A DNA stretch of 64,000 bases from Piliocolobus tephrosceles (Eukaryota; Chordata; Mammalia; Primates; Cercopithecidae). Of the stretch, positions 33,486 to 44,976 are shown piece after piece. The notes beneath the pieces were generated by a model. It worked only from the letters and a program-made list of their open reading frames with translations, did no database searches and was not told the DNA's origin. The stretch lies in the NCBI RefSeq assembly GCF_002776525.5, contig NC_045438.1:148468095-148532094 (forward strand). Direction: 5' to 3'. The position numbers were made by a program, and so were the translations under genes. The first letter of the stretch is position 1; every line of letters starts with the position of its first letter.

Positions 33486-34784
33486 GAATTCAAGCCCTAG
33501 CTGGAGACCACCTTGTAGAAGTACCATAGAGGGGATTTCAGGATTAGAGAGGGGAACACAGAGTAAATTCCATCAAGAAACAATTTATTCATCATAGTTC
33601 CTGGTATGAAATATAACAATTAAAATGCAAACATGAAATGCAAACACAAAGTCATTTCCAAATTAGACTTGTAATTAGAAATAAATGAATAAGTTTTTTG
33701 GTTTGGTTATTATGACCATATAACCAATTACTTTGTCAATTACAAGATTTTCCAGCATGTATCTTTAGCCTTAATATATGTTAAAAAATAATAGACTTAG
33801 AAAAGAAAGAGGAACGTTGGTACCAACTGCATGGAGAAGCCCTGGACATGCTGGGCCTATCCCTGAGGTGTAATAGTCAGGCCCGCAGACAAACCATCCC
33901 ATCTCCTCCGACTAGCACCAGATGTAAATTATGGGGCAACCATTCAGTGGAGTAGAAATTTTTGTTTGAAAGTCTAAGAGAGCCCACATTGAATATAGAT
34001 AACATAAAGTCAAGGTTTCTGTTTTGATTAAGATCATTCTCAAAGCTCAGAATTATTGGAATTTGTTGGAGCAGTTGAACTTTTTGACATGAAAAGATGG
34101 ATTTTCCTGTGTGTAAACTCCATTGTGTTAAGGTTGTTGGTGCAAAACCATTTAATGCATTTTCTTTAGGAACTCTGAAACACCTGTTTATGCATTTTTG
34201 TTTAAGACTGTATAAGCAGAAATAAAAAGGACATTTCATAATAATGAGGTGTAAAAGCTGTTCCAGCTTAATTTATGCTATGAGTTTTTTAAAGAAATGA
34301 TTGCATCATCCTTGAACACATCTGTAAAATTCACTCATCAATACTTATTTGAGAAGAACAATATTCTTGAATGACTCACTAGGATAATTTTTACAAAAAA
34401 AATATTGTCTTAACTAGGTAGAATTAAGTAAGTCCAAAATTTTGGATTAATGGTTTGCTCAACGTGTCTCATCCAGGTAAAAATTTATTCCCCAGATTTG
34501 CTACTTCAGGCATAAAAGTTTTCTGGAAATCAGGCATGTGAAAAGAGAGTCAAGTACATTTGCCTAAGCAGCCACCAGAAAAGTAAGTAAATATTACTTA
34601 GTCATACAGCACAATCATCATCGAAATACATTTCTCAGGTGACTGCAGGGATGTAGCTTTTGGCTACACAGCATGCATGTTTCCAGCTCTGGGACCACAG
34701 CTTTAGGTTTGTGTGGGGAGAGGGAGGAAAGGGGATGAAATAACACTAAAACCTCTGTGGGCTAGGAGGTCCAAAAAGGGCATT
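33486..34784. other. Unassigned A+T-rich stretch
   Basis: No confident repeat. The minus-strand frame at 33877-34239 (120 codons) has no recognised domain and no visible splice context, so it is not called a gene. Confidence 0.42.
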
Positions 34785-35270
34785 CTCTTTTCTTGCTGGT
34801 GGGAATGAGAAACACTGCCTGTCTTTTGGAAAACAAGTTTGCAGCATCTATTTCAATGCAACTACATGTCATTGACCTAGGAATGCTCCTGGTAGGAAGT
34901 TATCCTGTAGAAACACAAACTCAAGATTTAAGTATATATGAACAAGGACTTTTAGGTAACCATGTTCCTAGTGGCAGTATTTGTAGTGGAAGCAACCTCA
35001 ATGACCAGTGGTAGAGAAATAATTGAATAAGTTGTGGTATATATAACCTTGGAATACAATGTACCTGTAAAAAAAAATAAAGAACTTAGAACTATATCCA
35101 TTAACTAGGGGGAATGCTCATTATGCATTTTGTGAGAACACAAAGGGCAAGGAAATATATATAATATGAATGCGTTTTGTAAAAAAAAAAAAAGAGAGAG
35201 AGAGAAATGGAAAATACAAACATTTATATACGTTTGTATGACTGTGAATAAAGATATGTCTTTATCACTG
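34785..35270 (+). mobile_element. Old L1M/HAL1-like 3' fragment
   Basis: TTGCTGGTGGGAATGAGAAACACTGCCTGTC, GAATGCTCCTGGTAGGAAGTTATCCTGTAG, GGCAGTATTTGTAGTGGAAGCAACCTCAATGACC, GAATAAGTTGTGGTATATATAACC follow the order of a diverged L1 3' region. It ends in an A-run followed by a short (GA)n tract (35180-35206). Confidence 0.72.
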
Positions 35271-36644
35271 AAAATTGAGGAGTCATGCTAGAGAGAAGAG
35301 GGGTTGACAAGAAATATAAATCAATGAAAAAGGGGAAGTCGCCCAAAATACAAACAAGCAAAAAAATAGCAAATAGACACTATGCAATCCTTAACTACAC
35401 ATACTTGCAGGACTAGGGTGTAAAAACAGTTTACCTACAGGTTGTAAGCAGAAGACCCGGCCCCCTTCCAAAAAGATGCGTAGGTTGTACCTGGTGATTG
35501 GAATCTTTCATCCACACAGGTTTCCGGATGCTGCTGTTTGGAAATTCTATGGCAACTTGAAACTCCTATTCCCTTTATCCTGCTTCTCTCAGTACTCAGC
35601 ATGGTGCTGTGCACAGGTGGATGCTCAATAAATGGGCCACTATTGTGGCAGAGGACAAGGAAGCAGAGCAAGAGTGCTGAATGCAGACAAGCAGGGCGGG
35701 GGGCTGGGGGACCCCATGTGGTCCAGTCCTCCCGTGGCTGGAGCTCAGCAAACAAAACAGAGCCTGCTGGGCTTTCTGCCTGGCGGCACCAGAAAGGGAC
35801 AGAGGAAAGGCCATTCCTGGACACCCTTTCAATAGGTGTATTGATTCTTTGGACAAAAAGTGAATCTGGAGCTGGCAAAAGCTGTGTCCAGTGGCCTGAA
35901 CAGAATGAGAGGGGTTGACCGAGCAGCATTTTTTTTGGTCTGTGCTTTTGCCACAGGATGCAACAGCGCTGGCCTTGTTTCTAGGATGGGGAATCCTCCA
36001 GTTCTGGCATGCCTCTTCTGTGCACTGTGGTATTCAGTCCCTGGCCGGAGATGGAGGTCTGACAAAAATGACTATTGGGTGAAGCAAAAACCATCTTTGT
36101 GAAGACAGCTGAGCTGTATGGGGACACTCTGCCTATGGCAACAGTGTTGGAGCCAAAACCTCCTCTTTCTATAGCATCGTCCCTACACATTCCCCCTCAT
36201 CTCATTCCTCTCCCTCCTCCACTTTCTCTTTTGTGCAGTGGTCTGAGCTCATTTGCTTGGATTCTTTTCATGGCCGATTTCAATTCAGCCATTAAACTGA
36301 ATATTGTCTGAAGCGGAGGAGGAGAAGAAAGAATGCTATAAAAGAAGACAAATAAAACAGTGGGGAAAGCATGAGATGGCAAGTCCTTTCAAGTTATTAC
36401 GCTGGAGAGACTAACGGTTAGTGATTTGCCTCTCTTGGTGGGGATGGTTCAGTCCCATGTTCTCTTGCCTTTATTCTGGTTCACTTGCCTCTTGCTGCTC
36501 ACTGAAGAGACGTTCCTGTTAGGGAACTCTCGCTAGTGGCCAAAGTGAATGAAAATGCGGGTCCAGTTCCTTCAAGTTCTACCAAAATTCATGCACAAGT
36601 GAACATGTAGACAAACATACCCACATATGCTCCTGCATGGGCAC
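35271..36644. other. Unassigned non-coding stretch
   Basis: Several overlapping frames on both strands (for example 35435-35929 minus, 35538-35918 plus) open at once, which reflects locally low stop density. None has a recognised domain and no repeat is identified. Confidence 0.42.
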
Positions 36645-36694
36645 ACACATGCATGCTGACACACACACACACATATACAACACACACACACACA
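36645..36694. repeat. (CA)n-rich microsatellite
   Basis: Interrupted CA repeats with GCATGC and TATACAA interruptions; the two purest runs are at 36659-36672 and 36680-36694. Confidence 0.95.
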
Positions 36695-36946
36695 GTGCTA
36701 TTATTGTTGGTGTCCCTAAGAGAATGAATTCTCTCACAATTGCCCAGTAGTATGGCACAAGACAGATGATGGATTAAAAGTTCTTACCTTGGGTAAAATA
36801 GATATACGGTTTTGCGGCTTTGAGAAGATCTTTAATAAATTCTCAGTTCTAACCTCCTATGGTTGAATTCTGAACTGCTTGCCAAATCTCCAACATCAGC
36901 ACTCTGAGGTGGCTCAGCAGAAGCCACCAGTTTTCAGTAGTGTCTG

Positions 36947-37401
36947 TGTTAGTTTCCTAGGGCTGCAATCACAAAATACCACAATCTGGGTGGCTTGAAA
37001 CAATAATAATTTATTCTTTCACGGTTCTGGAGGTTGGAAGGCAAAAACTGAGATGTTGGCAGAGCCATGCTCCCTCTGGAAGCTCTCAAGAATCTTTCCT
37101 TGCCTTTTTAGTTTTCTGGTGGTTCCAGGCATTCCTCGGCTTGTGGCTGCGTCACTCTAATCTCTGCCTCTGTCTCCACGTGGCTTCCTTTCTCTGTCTA
37201 CCCTCTCTTCTGTTTCTTATGAGACACTTGCTATTGGATTAGGGCCCACCTGGTTAATCCAGGATGGTCTAATCTTGAGATCCTTAATTTGATTTCATTT
37301 GCAAAGACCCTTTTTCTCAATGAGGTCACATTCACGGGTTCTGGAAGTTAGGACTTTGACATAATACTTTGCGGGAGGGGGCACCATTCATCCTGCTACA
37401 A
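36947..37401 (-). mobile_element. MaLR solo LTR, MLT1C/D-like
   Basis: The complement of an MLT1 LTR: TTAGTTTCCTAGGGCTGCAATCACAAAATACCACAA, GGTGGCTTGAAACAATAATAATTTATTC, GCTTGTGGCTGCGTCACTCTAATCTCTGCCTC, ATTGGATTAGGGCCCACC, AATGAGGTCACATTCACGGGTTCTGG, ending in CATCCTGCTACA. Near full length, no flanking internal sequence. Confidence 0.9.
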
Positions 37402-37429
37402 TGTCCAAGAGCAAGATAAGAAACTCCCC

Positions 37430-38095
37430 TCATTTAAAATCCAGTCCTGGCTTACCATTGCACTTAGACTTACATCATTACTTACATGCCTTATCTGGAA
37501 AGGCTTACATACCTTTCCATGATTTGTAAGACCTTGTCCCTCTGGCCTTCTCCATAGCTCTCCAATGTCTCTCACTGTGCTCTAGTCACACGGTTCTTCC
37601 TTCAGTTTCTCAAGCAGGCCAACTGCGTTTCTTCCTCTAGCTTTTGTGTATACTGAAACCACTGCCTAGAATTCCTTCACCCATCCCTGTCATTGGGCAT
37701 TCCTTCTGTAATCTCTCAGCTTAAATATTAGATTGGTGCAAAAGTAATTGTGGTTTTTGCCATTACTTTCAAAGTAATGGCAAAAACTTTCAAGTAGTGG
37801 CAAAAACCACAATTACTTTTGCATCAATCTAATACCATCCCCTGTAACTATATGTAAGTAGGTCTTTGCATCATCCTCTATAGCAGCAACTCCTTGATTA
37901 CTTCCTTCTCACCATTTACAATGATTTATTTATTAGTTTATTGTCTGACTCTAGACTAAGAGTTCTCTGAGCTCTATCATCATGAACTATCTCTTAGCTC
38001 TATCATGGACTTTATTCATCTTGATCTCTGTTTTAGCCCCCAAATCTGGCACGTAGTAAACAATAAATATGTGTTGAATAAATGAATAAACGAAT
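37430..38095 (+). mobile_element. L2 3' end, interrupted by MADE1
   Basis: L2 order throughout: AGGCTTACATACCTTTCCATGATTTGTAAGACC, TGTGCTCTAGTCACACGGTTCTTCC, CACTGCCTAGAATTCCTTCACCC, then after the MADE1 TTTACAATGATTTATTTATTAGTTTATTGTCTG, AGACTAAGAGTTCTCTGAG and the terminus ATCTGGCACGTAGTAAACAATAAATATGTGTTGAATAAATG. The 5' boundary is approximate. Confidence 0.8.
37728..37832. mobile_element. MADE1 mariner MITE with miR-548-like hairpin
   Basis: A palindromic Hsmar1-derived MITE. It begins TTAGATTGGTGC and ends GCATCAATCTAA, with TA duplications at 37726-37727 and 37833-37834. It is 105 bp, against about 80-85 bp for the usual element. The excess is an internal near-duplication of about 20 bp: CTTTCAAAGTAATGGCAAA followed by CTTTCAAGTAGTGGCAAA. 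MADE1 copies are the known source of primate miR-548 hairpins. Bases 37740-37761 appear identical to the 5p mature form I remember for miR-548d, with 37801-37822 as the opposing arm. Whether it is transcribed and processed cannot be seen from sequence. Confidence 0.95.
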
Positions 38096-38118
38096 GAATG
38101 AATGAATGAATGAATGAA
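38075..38118. repeat. (GAAT)n simple repeat at an L2 tail
   Basis: GAATAAATGAATAAACGAAT followed by about six GAAT units, a microsatellite grown from the L2 terminal repeat. Confidence 0.9.
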
Positions 38119-39340
38119 CAAAAGATGCTCTTAGTTTGGGAGATGATCAGATGGTACCCATGATGGTGGCAGTACTTCATACACATATGAATTGCATCAA
38201 ACACTTGGATCATTAAAGCATGAAGCCATTTCTTATTACACATCCCAGGCTGTCCTAACAGATTAACAAGGTGTTCAGAGATCTCTGCTGTGTAATGGGT
38301 TAGTATTACATTGGAAGAAACTCCTGAGGCAGCAAAAGTCAGACAGTGATGGGGCTTAGTCAAAGGCTAAAACTCTCCAACTCTTCCTGTTTCCCTTTGC
38401 CATCTTTCATATGAAACGGAGGTTTGTGTCCCTTTAGAGATACCCAGAAAGAACTGCATTAGCCCTTACAGAGAAGCATTCCTTTTCATCTGGTGCCCAG
38501 AAGAAACACGTGTGACAAGGTATGAAATGGGATGTTTCCTGTTGCCTTAGGTTTTTGCTCAACACCCTAAAGATGAGGACAGTAGATCCAAGGACCTCTG
38601 CTTCATGGGACAACAGCCACAGGACTGCCAAGATCCCATTTTAGGGACTAAGAATCACCAGGCTTATCTTTTAACCCTCACTCCACCAACCATGTAGATG
38701 TAGCCCATTTAAGCAAAATCCTGGAATTCATGGAAGAAGAGAATTTGAGGAGTAATGAGGTAAAAGCCTAGGGAAGTGCTGGGGCCTGGAGGGAGGCCTC
38801 CAAAGGGGAACCTCTAGAAGAGCCGGATGAGGGAAGAAAGTGCAGGTCCAGGAGCCAAGGGTCAGGCTGGGCTGGTGGAGAAGGTAGGCTTGGAATGGGA
38901 GTTGGAGGAACATGAACATTCTAAAGCCAGAAAGTGAGTCCTAGCTATTAAATGGGACTGTTCTGAGTGGGACAGATGGCTAAAAGGGTTTGCAGCTGAG
39001 AGGCTTTCAAGGCGAGGAGAGGAGGTGTTTCAGGGAGTGTTTTTGAAAGCTGTGGTTTGGAAAGAAATTAAAAGCCACCTCCTCCTTGTTCCCCGCGGAT
39101 TTTAGTCTATGCAATAAACCAATTAGATGACTGAATAATAAGGTCTGACATTTTTAGTTTTATAAATATAATCATGATTAGCCTTTGCTGAACATTGGCA
39201 TCAGGAACCATACTAAGTGGTTTATATACTTGGGGTGTGCGTGTGTGTGCACGCATGTGCCTGTGTGCACGTGTATACTGAGGTACTGTGCCACACACAT
39301 AGAAGTTCTCCTATCATTGTCTATAAAAACATACGCACAT
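38119..39340. other. Unassigned non-coding stretch
   Basis: No exon. A GT-rich patch (39236-39272) precedes the Alu. 39175-39225 faintly resembles an L2/MIR end but is too diverged to call. Confidence 0.45.
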
Positions 39341-39636
39341 GGCCGGGCGTGGTGGCTCACACCTGTAATCCCAGTGCTTTAGGAGGCCAAGGCAGGCGGA
39401 TCACTTGAGGTCAGGAGTTTGAGACCAGCCTGGCCAACATGGTGAAACTCCATCTCTACTAAAAATACAAAAATTAACCAGGTGTTGTTGTGCATGCCTG
39501 TAATCCCAGTTACTTGGGAGGCTGAGGCAGGAGAATCGCTTGAACTCAGGAGGTGGAAGTTGCAGTGAGCCGAGACTGTGCCACTGCACTCCAGCCTGGG
39601 CAACAAAAGCAAGACTCCATCTCAAAAAAAGAAAAG
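39341..39636 (+). mobile_element. AluS SINE, full length
   Basis: GGCCGGGCGTGGTGGCTCAC head, GATCACTTGAGGTCAGGAGTTTGAGACCAGCC, ending GCAACAAAAGCAAGACTCC plus an A-rich tail and (TA)n. No clear target duplication. Confidence 0.95.
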
Positions 39637-40034
39637 TATATATATATATTCTGTTGGCTTGAATAGGGATAATATTCGGGATTCTTTAAGAGAAACACGT
39701 AACTTATCACTGAGTTCTGTACAAAACATACTACTCTGCCTGAGGATCGCTTAGAAGCCTGAGAAGCTGGGAACTGGAGAGTGCAGACTGGGAGGATTTC
39801 TGGGGCCTGTCCAAGGTGTGAGCTTGTTTTTGCTCTGATTTGTGAAATAGAGCAGGACTCCATCCCGTCACTGTGTTCCCATTCATCACTGACGTCTGGG
39901 TCACGCAGACTTTAAGGTGTTGAGGGGGGTGCAGAGCAAACAGCAGTCAGGAAAGTTGGGCTGGTTACTCCCCTGGATGGTGCTGGATGGCGACAAGGGC
40001 ATTCTCGTTGTGGGGCAGGGTGCTGCTCTCTAGA
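39637..40034. other. Unassigned non-coding stretch
   Basis: Nothing recognised. Confidence 0.42.
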
Positions 40035-40150
40035 AGTGTGATTTGGGGCAATGCATTTCACTTCACTGGGCTTCAGTTTTCTAATCTGTGCAATGAGGCA
40101 GCTGAGTTGGTTTCCAAGGTCCTGCCCAATTCTAAGTTCTGCGATTCTTT
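40035..40150 (+). mobile_element. MIR relic
   Basis: GTGATTTGGGGCAATGCATTTCACTTCACTGGGCTTCAGTTTTCTAATCTGTGCAATGAGG follows the MIR core. AGGTCCTGCCCAATTCTAAGTTCTGCGATTCT is typical of the 3' end of some MIR-class copies. Confidence 0.72.
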
Positions 40151-41154
40151 AAGACGATGGAAAATGGCTTGAGCAAGAAAGGAGTGAAGGCAGGAAATGA
40201 GCAAAGCGTGAACGAAGCATTTAAAGCAAAGAAGAACTAAAAGAAAGCAGAGTTAATCATTGACTTTCTTGACTTTCTTGTCTTGTTAGCATTCCTTCCT
40301 AAAGAAACCATTTCCAAAGAAAAAGCACATGTGTACCTCCTTGGTCAACTTGTAGCAGGAGTTAGGGGAGCAAAAGTAACTTAAAATAATCTTGCCATTA
40401 AACACAAGAGTCTGATCTCCAGAAGCCCATGTGTTCGTTGCATCTTCAAGGAGACCCAGCATGCTTGGAAAATTGCCTGATAAATATGCCACATTGCTTT
40501 GCACAGGTTCAAACACATCCCTAATCATGTCAGCATTTTGATGCTTCCTGGGGCCCTACTCTTTCTCATTAGCATTTTCAGAAGGTTATATGACTCAAAT
40601 TTATTAGTCAGACCCTCCCCCTGTACCCGAATTGTGAGGGGCTGGAGACAGACAAGACAGGGTAATGAACTTGGAGGACACTCACAGCCCAGCTGCACAT
40701 TCTTTTGGGAACTGGAAAAGTCTGTGTCTTCCGTTGTGAAAGCATGGGTGATGACCCCTTCAGACACTGTCTTTGGAGAGGTAGAGGTCACAGGCTGCAG
40801 AGTAGGGGGCATTCATCTGAAGGACCCTTGCTGCCAACTCCATCTCTGTCCTTGAAGAGACTTTTTTTTTTGCTTCTGTAGACACTTACAGGCACCCTGG
40901 TGAGTTGACCCCAGGGACTCATTTTATTTTGAGACCAGCTCCCTGGCTGTCACATTCACTTCAACTGAACTCCCTCCTTTCATGAGAATGACCTAGAGAT
41001 GACCCTCCAAAGGAGGCAGTGTGTCTCTAATGTTTGGCAGAACAGATAACTATAGCCTATTCTCAAGAATAGTGAAGAGAGATGGTGAAGAAATACAAGC
41101 ACATGAGTGCCTCTGACTATTTAGATGTGGAATGAAAAACACTAATTTGATTTA
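40151..41154. other. Unassigned non-coding stretch
   Basis: A small GACTTTCTT tandem repeat is present at 40261-40280. Opposing frames at 40499-40855 and 40525-40812 overlap on both strands and are not supported as coding. Confidence 0.45.
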
Positions 41155-41345
41155 AAAATGTTTATTGATACATAATAGAGGTACATATTTTGGGGTTATG
41201 TGATAAATTCATACAGTCATATAATTTGTAAAGATCATGTCAGTGTAATTGGACATGGATGAAGGATACTTCATCTTAAATATTTGTCTTTTATTTATTC
41301 TGAAAATATGTGAATTATTTTCTTCTAGCTATTTTGAAAAAACAA
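41155..41345 (-). mobile_element. L1M 3' UTR fragment
   Basis: ATGTTTATTGATACATAATAGAGGTACATATTTTGGGGTTATGTGATA, CAGTCATATAATTTGTAAAGATCATGTCAGTG, then CATCTTAAATATTTGTC are the complement of an L1 3' end. Confidence 0.8.
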
Positions 41346-41939
41346 AACAAAACGAAACAAAAACACTGGTTTGAGAAAAGGATAGACCAGAGCAGGACAA
41401 GTCTTTGATGCTGTTTCAGAAGAAAGTGATGAGGAAACAAAAGGTTTTAATTTGAGTTAATGAGAATGGATAGCTCCTCGGCCCAACCAACAGATGAATT
41501 TGAAAATAGAGACAGAGGTTTTGGAAAATCTGCTTAAAGTAACCCTGGGATTGAGTGAGTCCTTAATAGAGGTGTCCGAGTAAATTAAGTTGTTACTCTC
41601 ACCTAATCTGGACAAAAGTAGAAAATATATTGATCCTCTGTATGAGCAAACGCAGGTGCATCAACATGAACTCATTCATACTGCTCCCAAGCAAGTCATC
41701 TCTTTTACATGTAAAATGATTCAAAAGGGTTTTAGGATAAGTAATCTAGTGCTGTCAAGCAGGATGGGTCTGGGAGGAAAGAGGTAGCCAAGGAAATCTT
41801 TATAAGGCTCTTGTGGAGATTTAATATTTAGATACTGAGAGCCTGGGCCCATAATGGTGGCAGTAGGGCTGAAGAAGAATTTGCTACAGATGAAAAGGGC
41901 ATAGAGCTATTGGTCTTGCAGAGAAGCTCCTCCATGAAA
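41346..41939. other. Unassigned non-coding stretch
   Basis: No confident repeat or exon. Confidence 0.42.
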
Positions 41940-42560
41940 AAGAAAAAAGTCGGCAAAATGTGGAAAAAATATTTACCACAAATATGATGAGCAAAAACAA
42001 ATCTTTTAAATATCTAAAAAGTGTATTCAAATGGCCAGAAAAGACACTGAGACCTCCAACAGCTATCTAGCAGAGGGAGTGGGGAGGGGGCGTTCACATA
42101 GAGAAAATACAAATGGGTTAATAAACCTGTAAAAATGTGGAATTTCACTAATAGTTAACATACTAAAATTTTAAACAGTGAATTTTTCAGCAATCACATT
42201 ATTTGTTTAAATATGATAACATTTATACATTGATGGTGGGTGCCTTAGTTGCCATAACTTTTCTGAACAGGAGCTTGCTGATATACATCAAAATATTTAA
42301 AAATATTTTCACCTTTTGGTTTGCAGTCTACTTTTCAGTGAGTATCCTGAAGAAATAATAGCCAAGTGAATATAGATTTATTTGTTTATCAAGATGGCAT
42401 TTGGAATAGCATGAGTAAGGAAGAGAGGAGCAACCAAATGTCCAATGTTGGGGATTTGTGGAATAAATTACAGCATATCCTATCATATGGTGAACTATTA
42501 GGAAATTATTTTAAAAGGTATTTTTTTAAAAGTGAAAATGTTTCTACATACTTTGGATAC
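41940..42560 (+). mobile_element. Diverged L1M/HAL1-like fragment
   Basis: AAATGGCCAGAAAAGACACTGAGACC, ACAAATGGGTTAATAAACCTG, TGATAACATTTATACATTGATGGTGGG, CAACCAAATGTCCAATGTTGGGGATTTGTGGAATAAATTACAGCATATCC match the 3' part of an old LINE-1 class element. Divergence prevents a subfamily call. Confidence 0.65.
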
Positions 42561-42633
42561 ATACTTCCATGTAATGGTTGATACAGCTTCTTCACAGTAT
42601 GATTGATTACAATTATTTATATATAGACATATG

Positions 42634-42706
42634 TGCTGTGATGTATATATTTATACATCACATGTATAACATATATGTTACATATATTTATATATACATC
42701 ACAGCA
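42634..42706. repeat. A+T-rich inverted repeat (hairpin)
   Basis: TGCTGTGATGTATATAT at 42634-42650 is perfectly complementary in reverse to 42690-42706, giving a 17-bp stem with a 39-base loop. The loop contains the short palindrome taacatatatgtta. The TATATATA surroundings suggest a microsatellite-derived palindrome. Confidence 0.9.
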
Positions 42707-42934
42707 TATATAGGTATATATATGTGATCAAAAAATTGAATTCCCTATTTCCATAATCTGTTATATAATGTAATGCACAAACACCATTACTAGCAAGGAT
42801 AAATGGGGTAGAATGATAGGTCTTGCTGTTTTATGGATTACAATATGCCACCAAAAATGTTTACCCCAATATCTTTTATTTCCAAAGCTAAACTGACAGC
42901 TAGAAGACCACTGTTCTGGACTAACTATTACAGT

Positions 42935-43015
42935 AAGTAATTTTGAGCAAATCACTTCATGTCCCTAAGCATCAGATTCCTCGTCTTTGAAATGGAATCT
43001 ATGATAACATGGTAT
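42935..43015 (+). mobile_element. MIR core relic
   Basis: TTTTGAGCAAATCACTTCATGTCCCTAAGCATCAGATTCCTCGTCTTTGAAATGG is the MIR core with substitutions. Confidence 0.68.
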
Positions 43016-43089
43016 TCCCAGTTTTGGAGCTGTATTGCCTTAAACTTAATGGACAGATCATAAAATGCTGATATAGCATTGTTTTTAAT

Positions 43090-43490
43090 TTTTGACACCT
43101 GGGTGAGTATAAAATATTTTGTGTGGTTTCAATTTGCATTTCCTTGGTTACTAATAAGGTTGCAGCAATTTCACATGTTTATTAGCAAATTGAAATTCTT
43201 CTGTGATTTCTGTTTTTTATGAACTGCAGTTCTTTATATATTCTGAATAGGAATTTTTGTTACGTAGGTTGTAAATATTTGATCAGTTTCTTAACTGTTC
43301 TTCAACTTTATCATACAGAAGTTTTCATCACATAGAAGTTTAAAATATTTATGTATTTAACCTTGTTTGTCTTTTTAAAAATTACTATAAAAAGAAATCC
43401 TGACCCCCAAATTACAAAAATATACTGCTACATTTGTCTCATAATTATACCACTACATTTTATAGTTTTATAAATCTATAAATTTAGAAC
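43090..43490 (-). mobile_element. L1M ORF2-region fragment
   Basis: TGGTTTCAATTTGCATTTCCTTGGTTACTAATAAGGTTG, AACTGCAGTTCTTTATATATTCTGAATAGG, TGTAAATATTTGATCAGTTTC, AAAAAGAAATCCTGACCCC are the complement of L1 ORF2 C-terminal sequence, heavily diverged. Confidence 0.78.
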
Positions 43491-43622
43491 TCAAAGTGTG
43501 TTCTATGACCTGGCAGCACCAGCACCTTAGAATTTTAGAAATGCACTCAGCTCTTACCTCAGGCCTCAGGTCTGCTATTTACAACATCTTCCTGTGCACA
43601 CTAACTTTTAAGAGGTATTGGT
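43491..43622. mobile_element. MER5-like hAT relic
   Basis: AACTCAAAGTGTGTTCTATGACCTGGCAGCACCAGCACCTTAGAATTTTAGAAATGCA resembles a MER5A/related hAT element (CTCAAAGTGTGGTCCCTGGACCAGCAGCATCAGCATCACCTGG...). Truncated. Confidence 0.65.
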
Positions 43623-44099
43623 CTAGGAAATAATTTTATTTGTGAGATAAAGATACAATACTATGTTTTGCTGCTTCTGTATCCAATTGACCCAACACTG
43701 TTTAGTTCTGCATTTCTTTGGATTGCAATTTTAGCCCTATACTCAATCCAAAGTCTTCCAGAGCTCATGTGGGGGGCGGAGAATGTGAGTCTAGAGAGGT
43801 GAAATCATTCTTGTTCTTTTAGTACTCAGTAGGTCAAATAGAACACTCTAAAAACAGTGTTTGCCATGTGCATTAATTCTACGGGTGCACTTAGAGAAGA
43901 TGAGAAGAGTGATTTGTTTGAGATGCATGTAGTTTAGGTTTGGGAAAATATTTGAATACACTCTGACAAGTGGGACAAAAGTTTCTCACACAGGAAGGTG
44001 ACAATATATACATTTTCTGAGTCATTTGCCATGTTTCCTTTTGGCTACAATTCAATAAGGGCTGTGCAAGTGTACTGTTCTGTGGGGACCTGCTCCTTC
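43623..44099. other. Unassigned non-coding stretch
   Basis: No recognised feature before the Alu target duplication. Confidence 0.42.
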
Positions 44100-44410
44100 T
44101 TTCTTTTTTTTTTTTCTTTTTTTCGAGACGGAGTCTTGCTCTGTTGCCAAGCTGTAGTGCAAGTGCAATGGCGTGATCTTGGCTCACTGTAACCTCTGCC
44201 TCCTGGGTTCAAGTGATTCTCCTGCCTCAGCCTCCCAAGTAACTGGTACTACAGGAATGCACCAGCACGCCCAGCAAATTTTTGTATTTTTAGTAGAGAC
44301 GGGGTTTCATCATGTTGGCCAGGATGGTCTTGATCTCTTGACCTCGTGACCCACCTGTCTTGGCCCCCCCAAAGTGCTGGGATTACAGGCATGAGCCACC
44401 GCTCCTGTCC
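44100..44410 (-). mobile_element. AluS SINE, full length
   Basis: Interrupted poly(T) tail, then GAGACGGAGTCTTGCTCTGTTGCC, ending GAGCCACCGCTCCTGTCC. A small duplication lies in the right arm (AGTGCAAGTGCAATGG). Flanks acctgctccttc (44088-44099) and acctgtccttc (44411-44421) are a target duplication differing by one base gap. Confidence 0.94.
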
Positions 44411-44421
44411 ACCTGTCCTTC

Positions 44422-44976
44422 GTATACTGTCTTCTTGATATTGATAAAGCCTAAAAATCATGATGGATTCCTCAGTTAATTTTAAAGTGCAGACATAAGT
44501 AATATGGACCCCAAACTAATAAATATCTTGGCAACATAGCAGAGAACACACTGGCACTATTCTACTATAAATAGGTGATGAATTAGATTTCACAGAATTA
44601 GACACAATGTAAAAAGCTCTAGAAACATAGAATTAACTATTAAATGAAATACAAAATAAATACTTTTTATTCCTAAATAATGGAAATATTTTGCTTTCCT
44701 GGAGACAAGTGCAAAAGAGAACGTAGATTGTTTTCATTTTCATGTTTAGCCTGCAAGAGGGTTTTATCTGTTGAAATTACAAGTTTATATGCAAAAATGC
44801 TTTGTACATATGGAGTAAATCTAGTTTGCTGGTGGATCAAATTACTCAAGATGCAAAATGCAAATAAACCCAGGATTTTTGTTCATAGTTCGAAATTTTT
44901 GTTTTGTCACTTTGACATGTAGGGACAGCACTTATGACACCTCACCCACCACATAGGAGACAGGGGCAGGGCATAA
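44422..44976. other. Unassigned A+T-rich stretch
   Basis: No gene or confident repeat. Confidence 0.42.

Noticed and set aside
35435..36400. Possible exon cluster on either strand
   Set aside because: Frames of 60-164 codons overlap on both strands with no recognisable domain, and no splice-site pattern favours one of them. Cross-species alignment would be needed to revive it.
37728..37832. An annotated miRNA gene call
   Set aside because: Hairpin and arm similarity are clear, but many MADE1 copies share them and most are not expressed, so it is listed as a mobile element with a hypothesis only.
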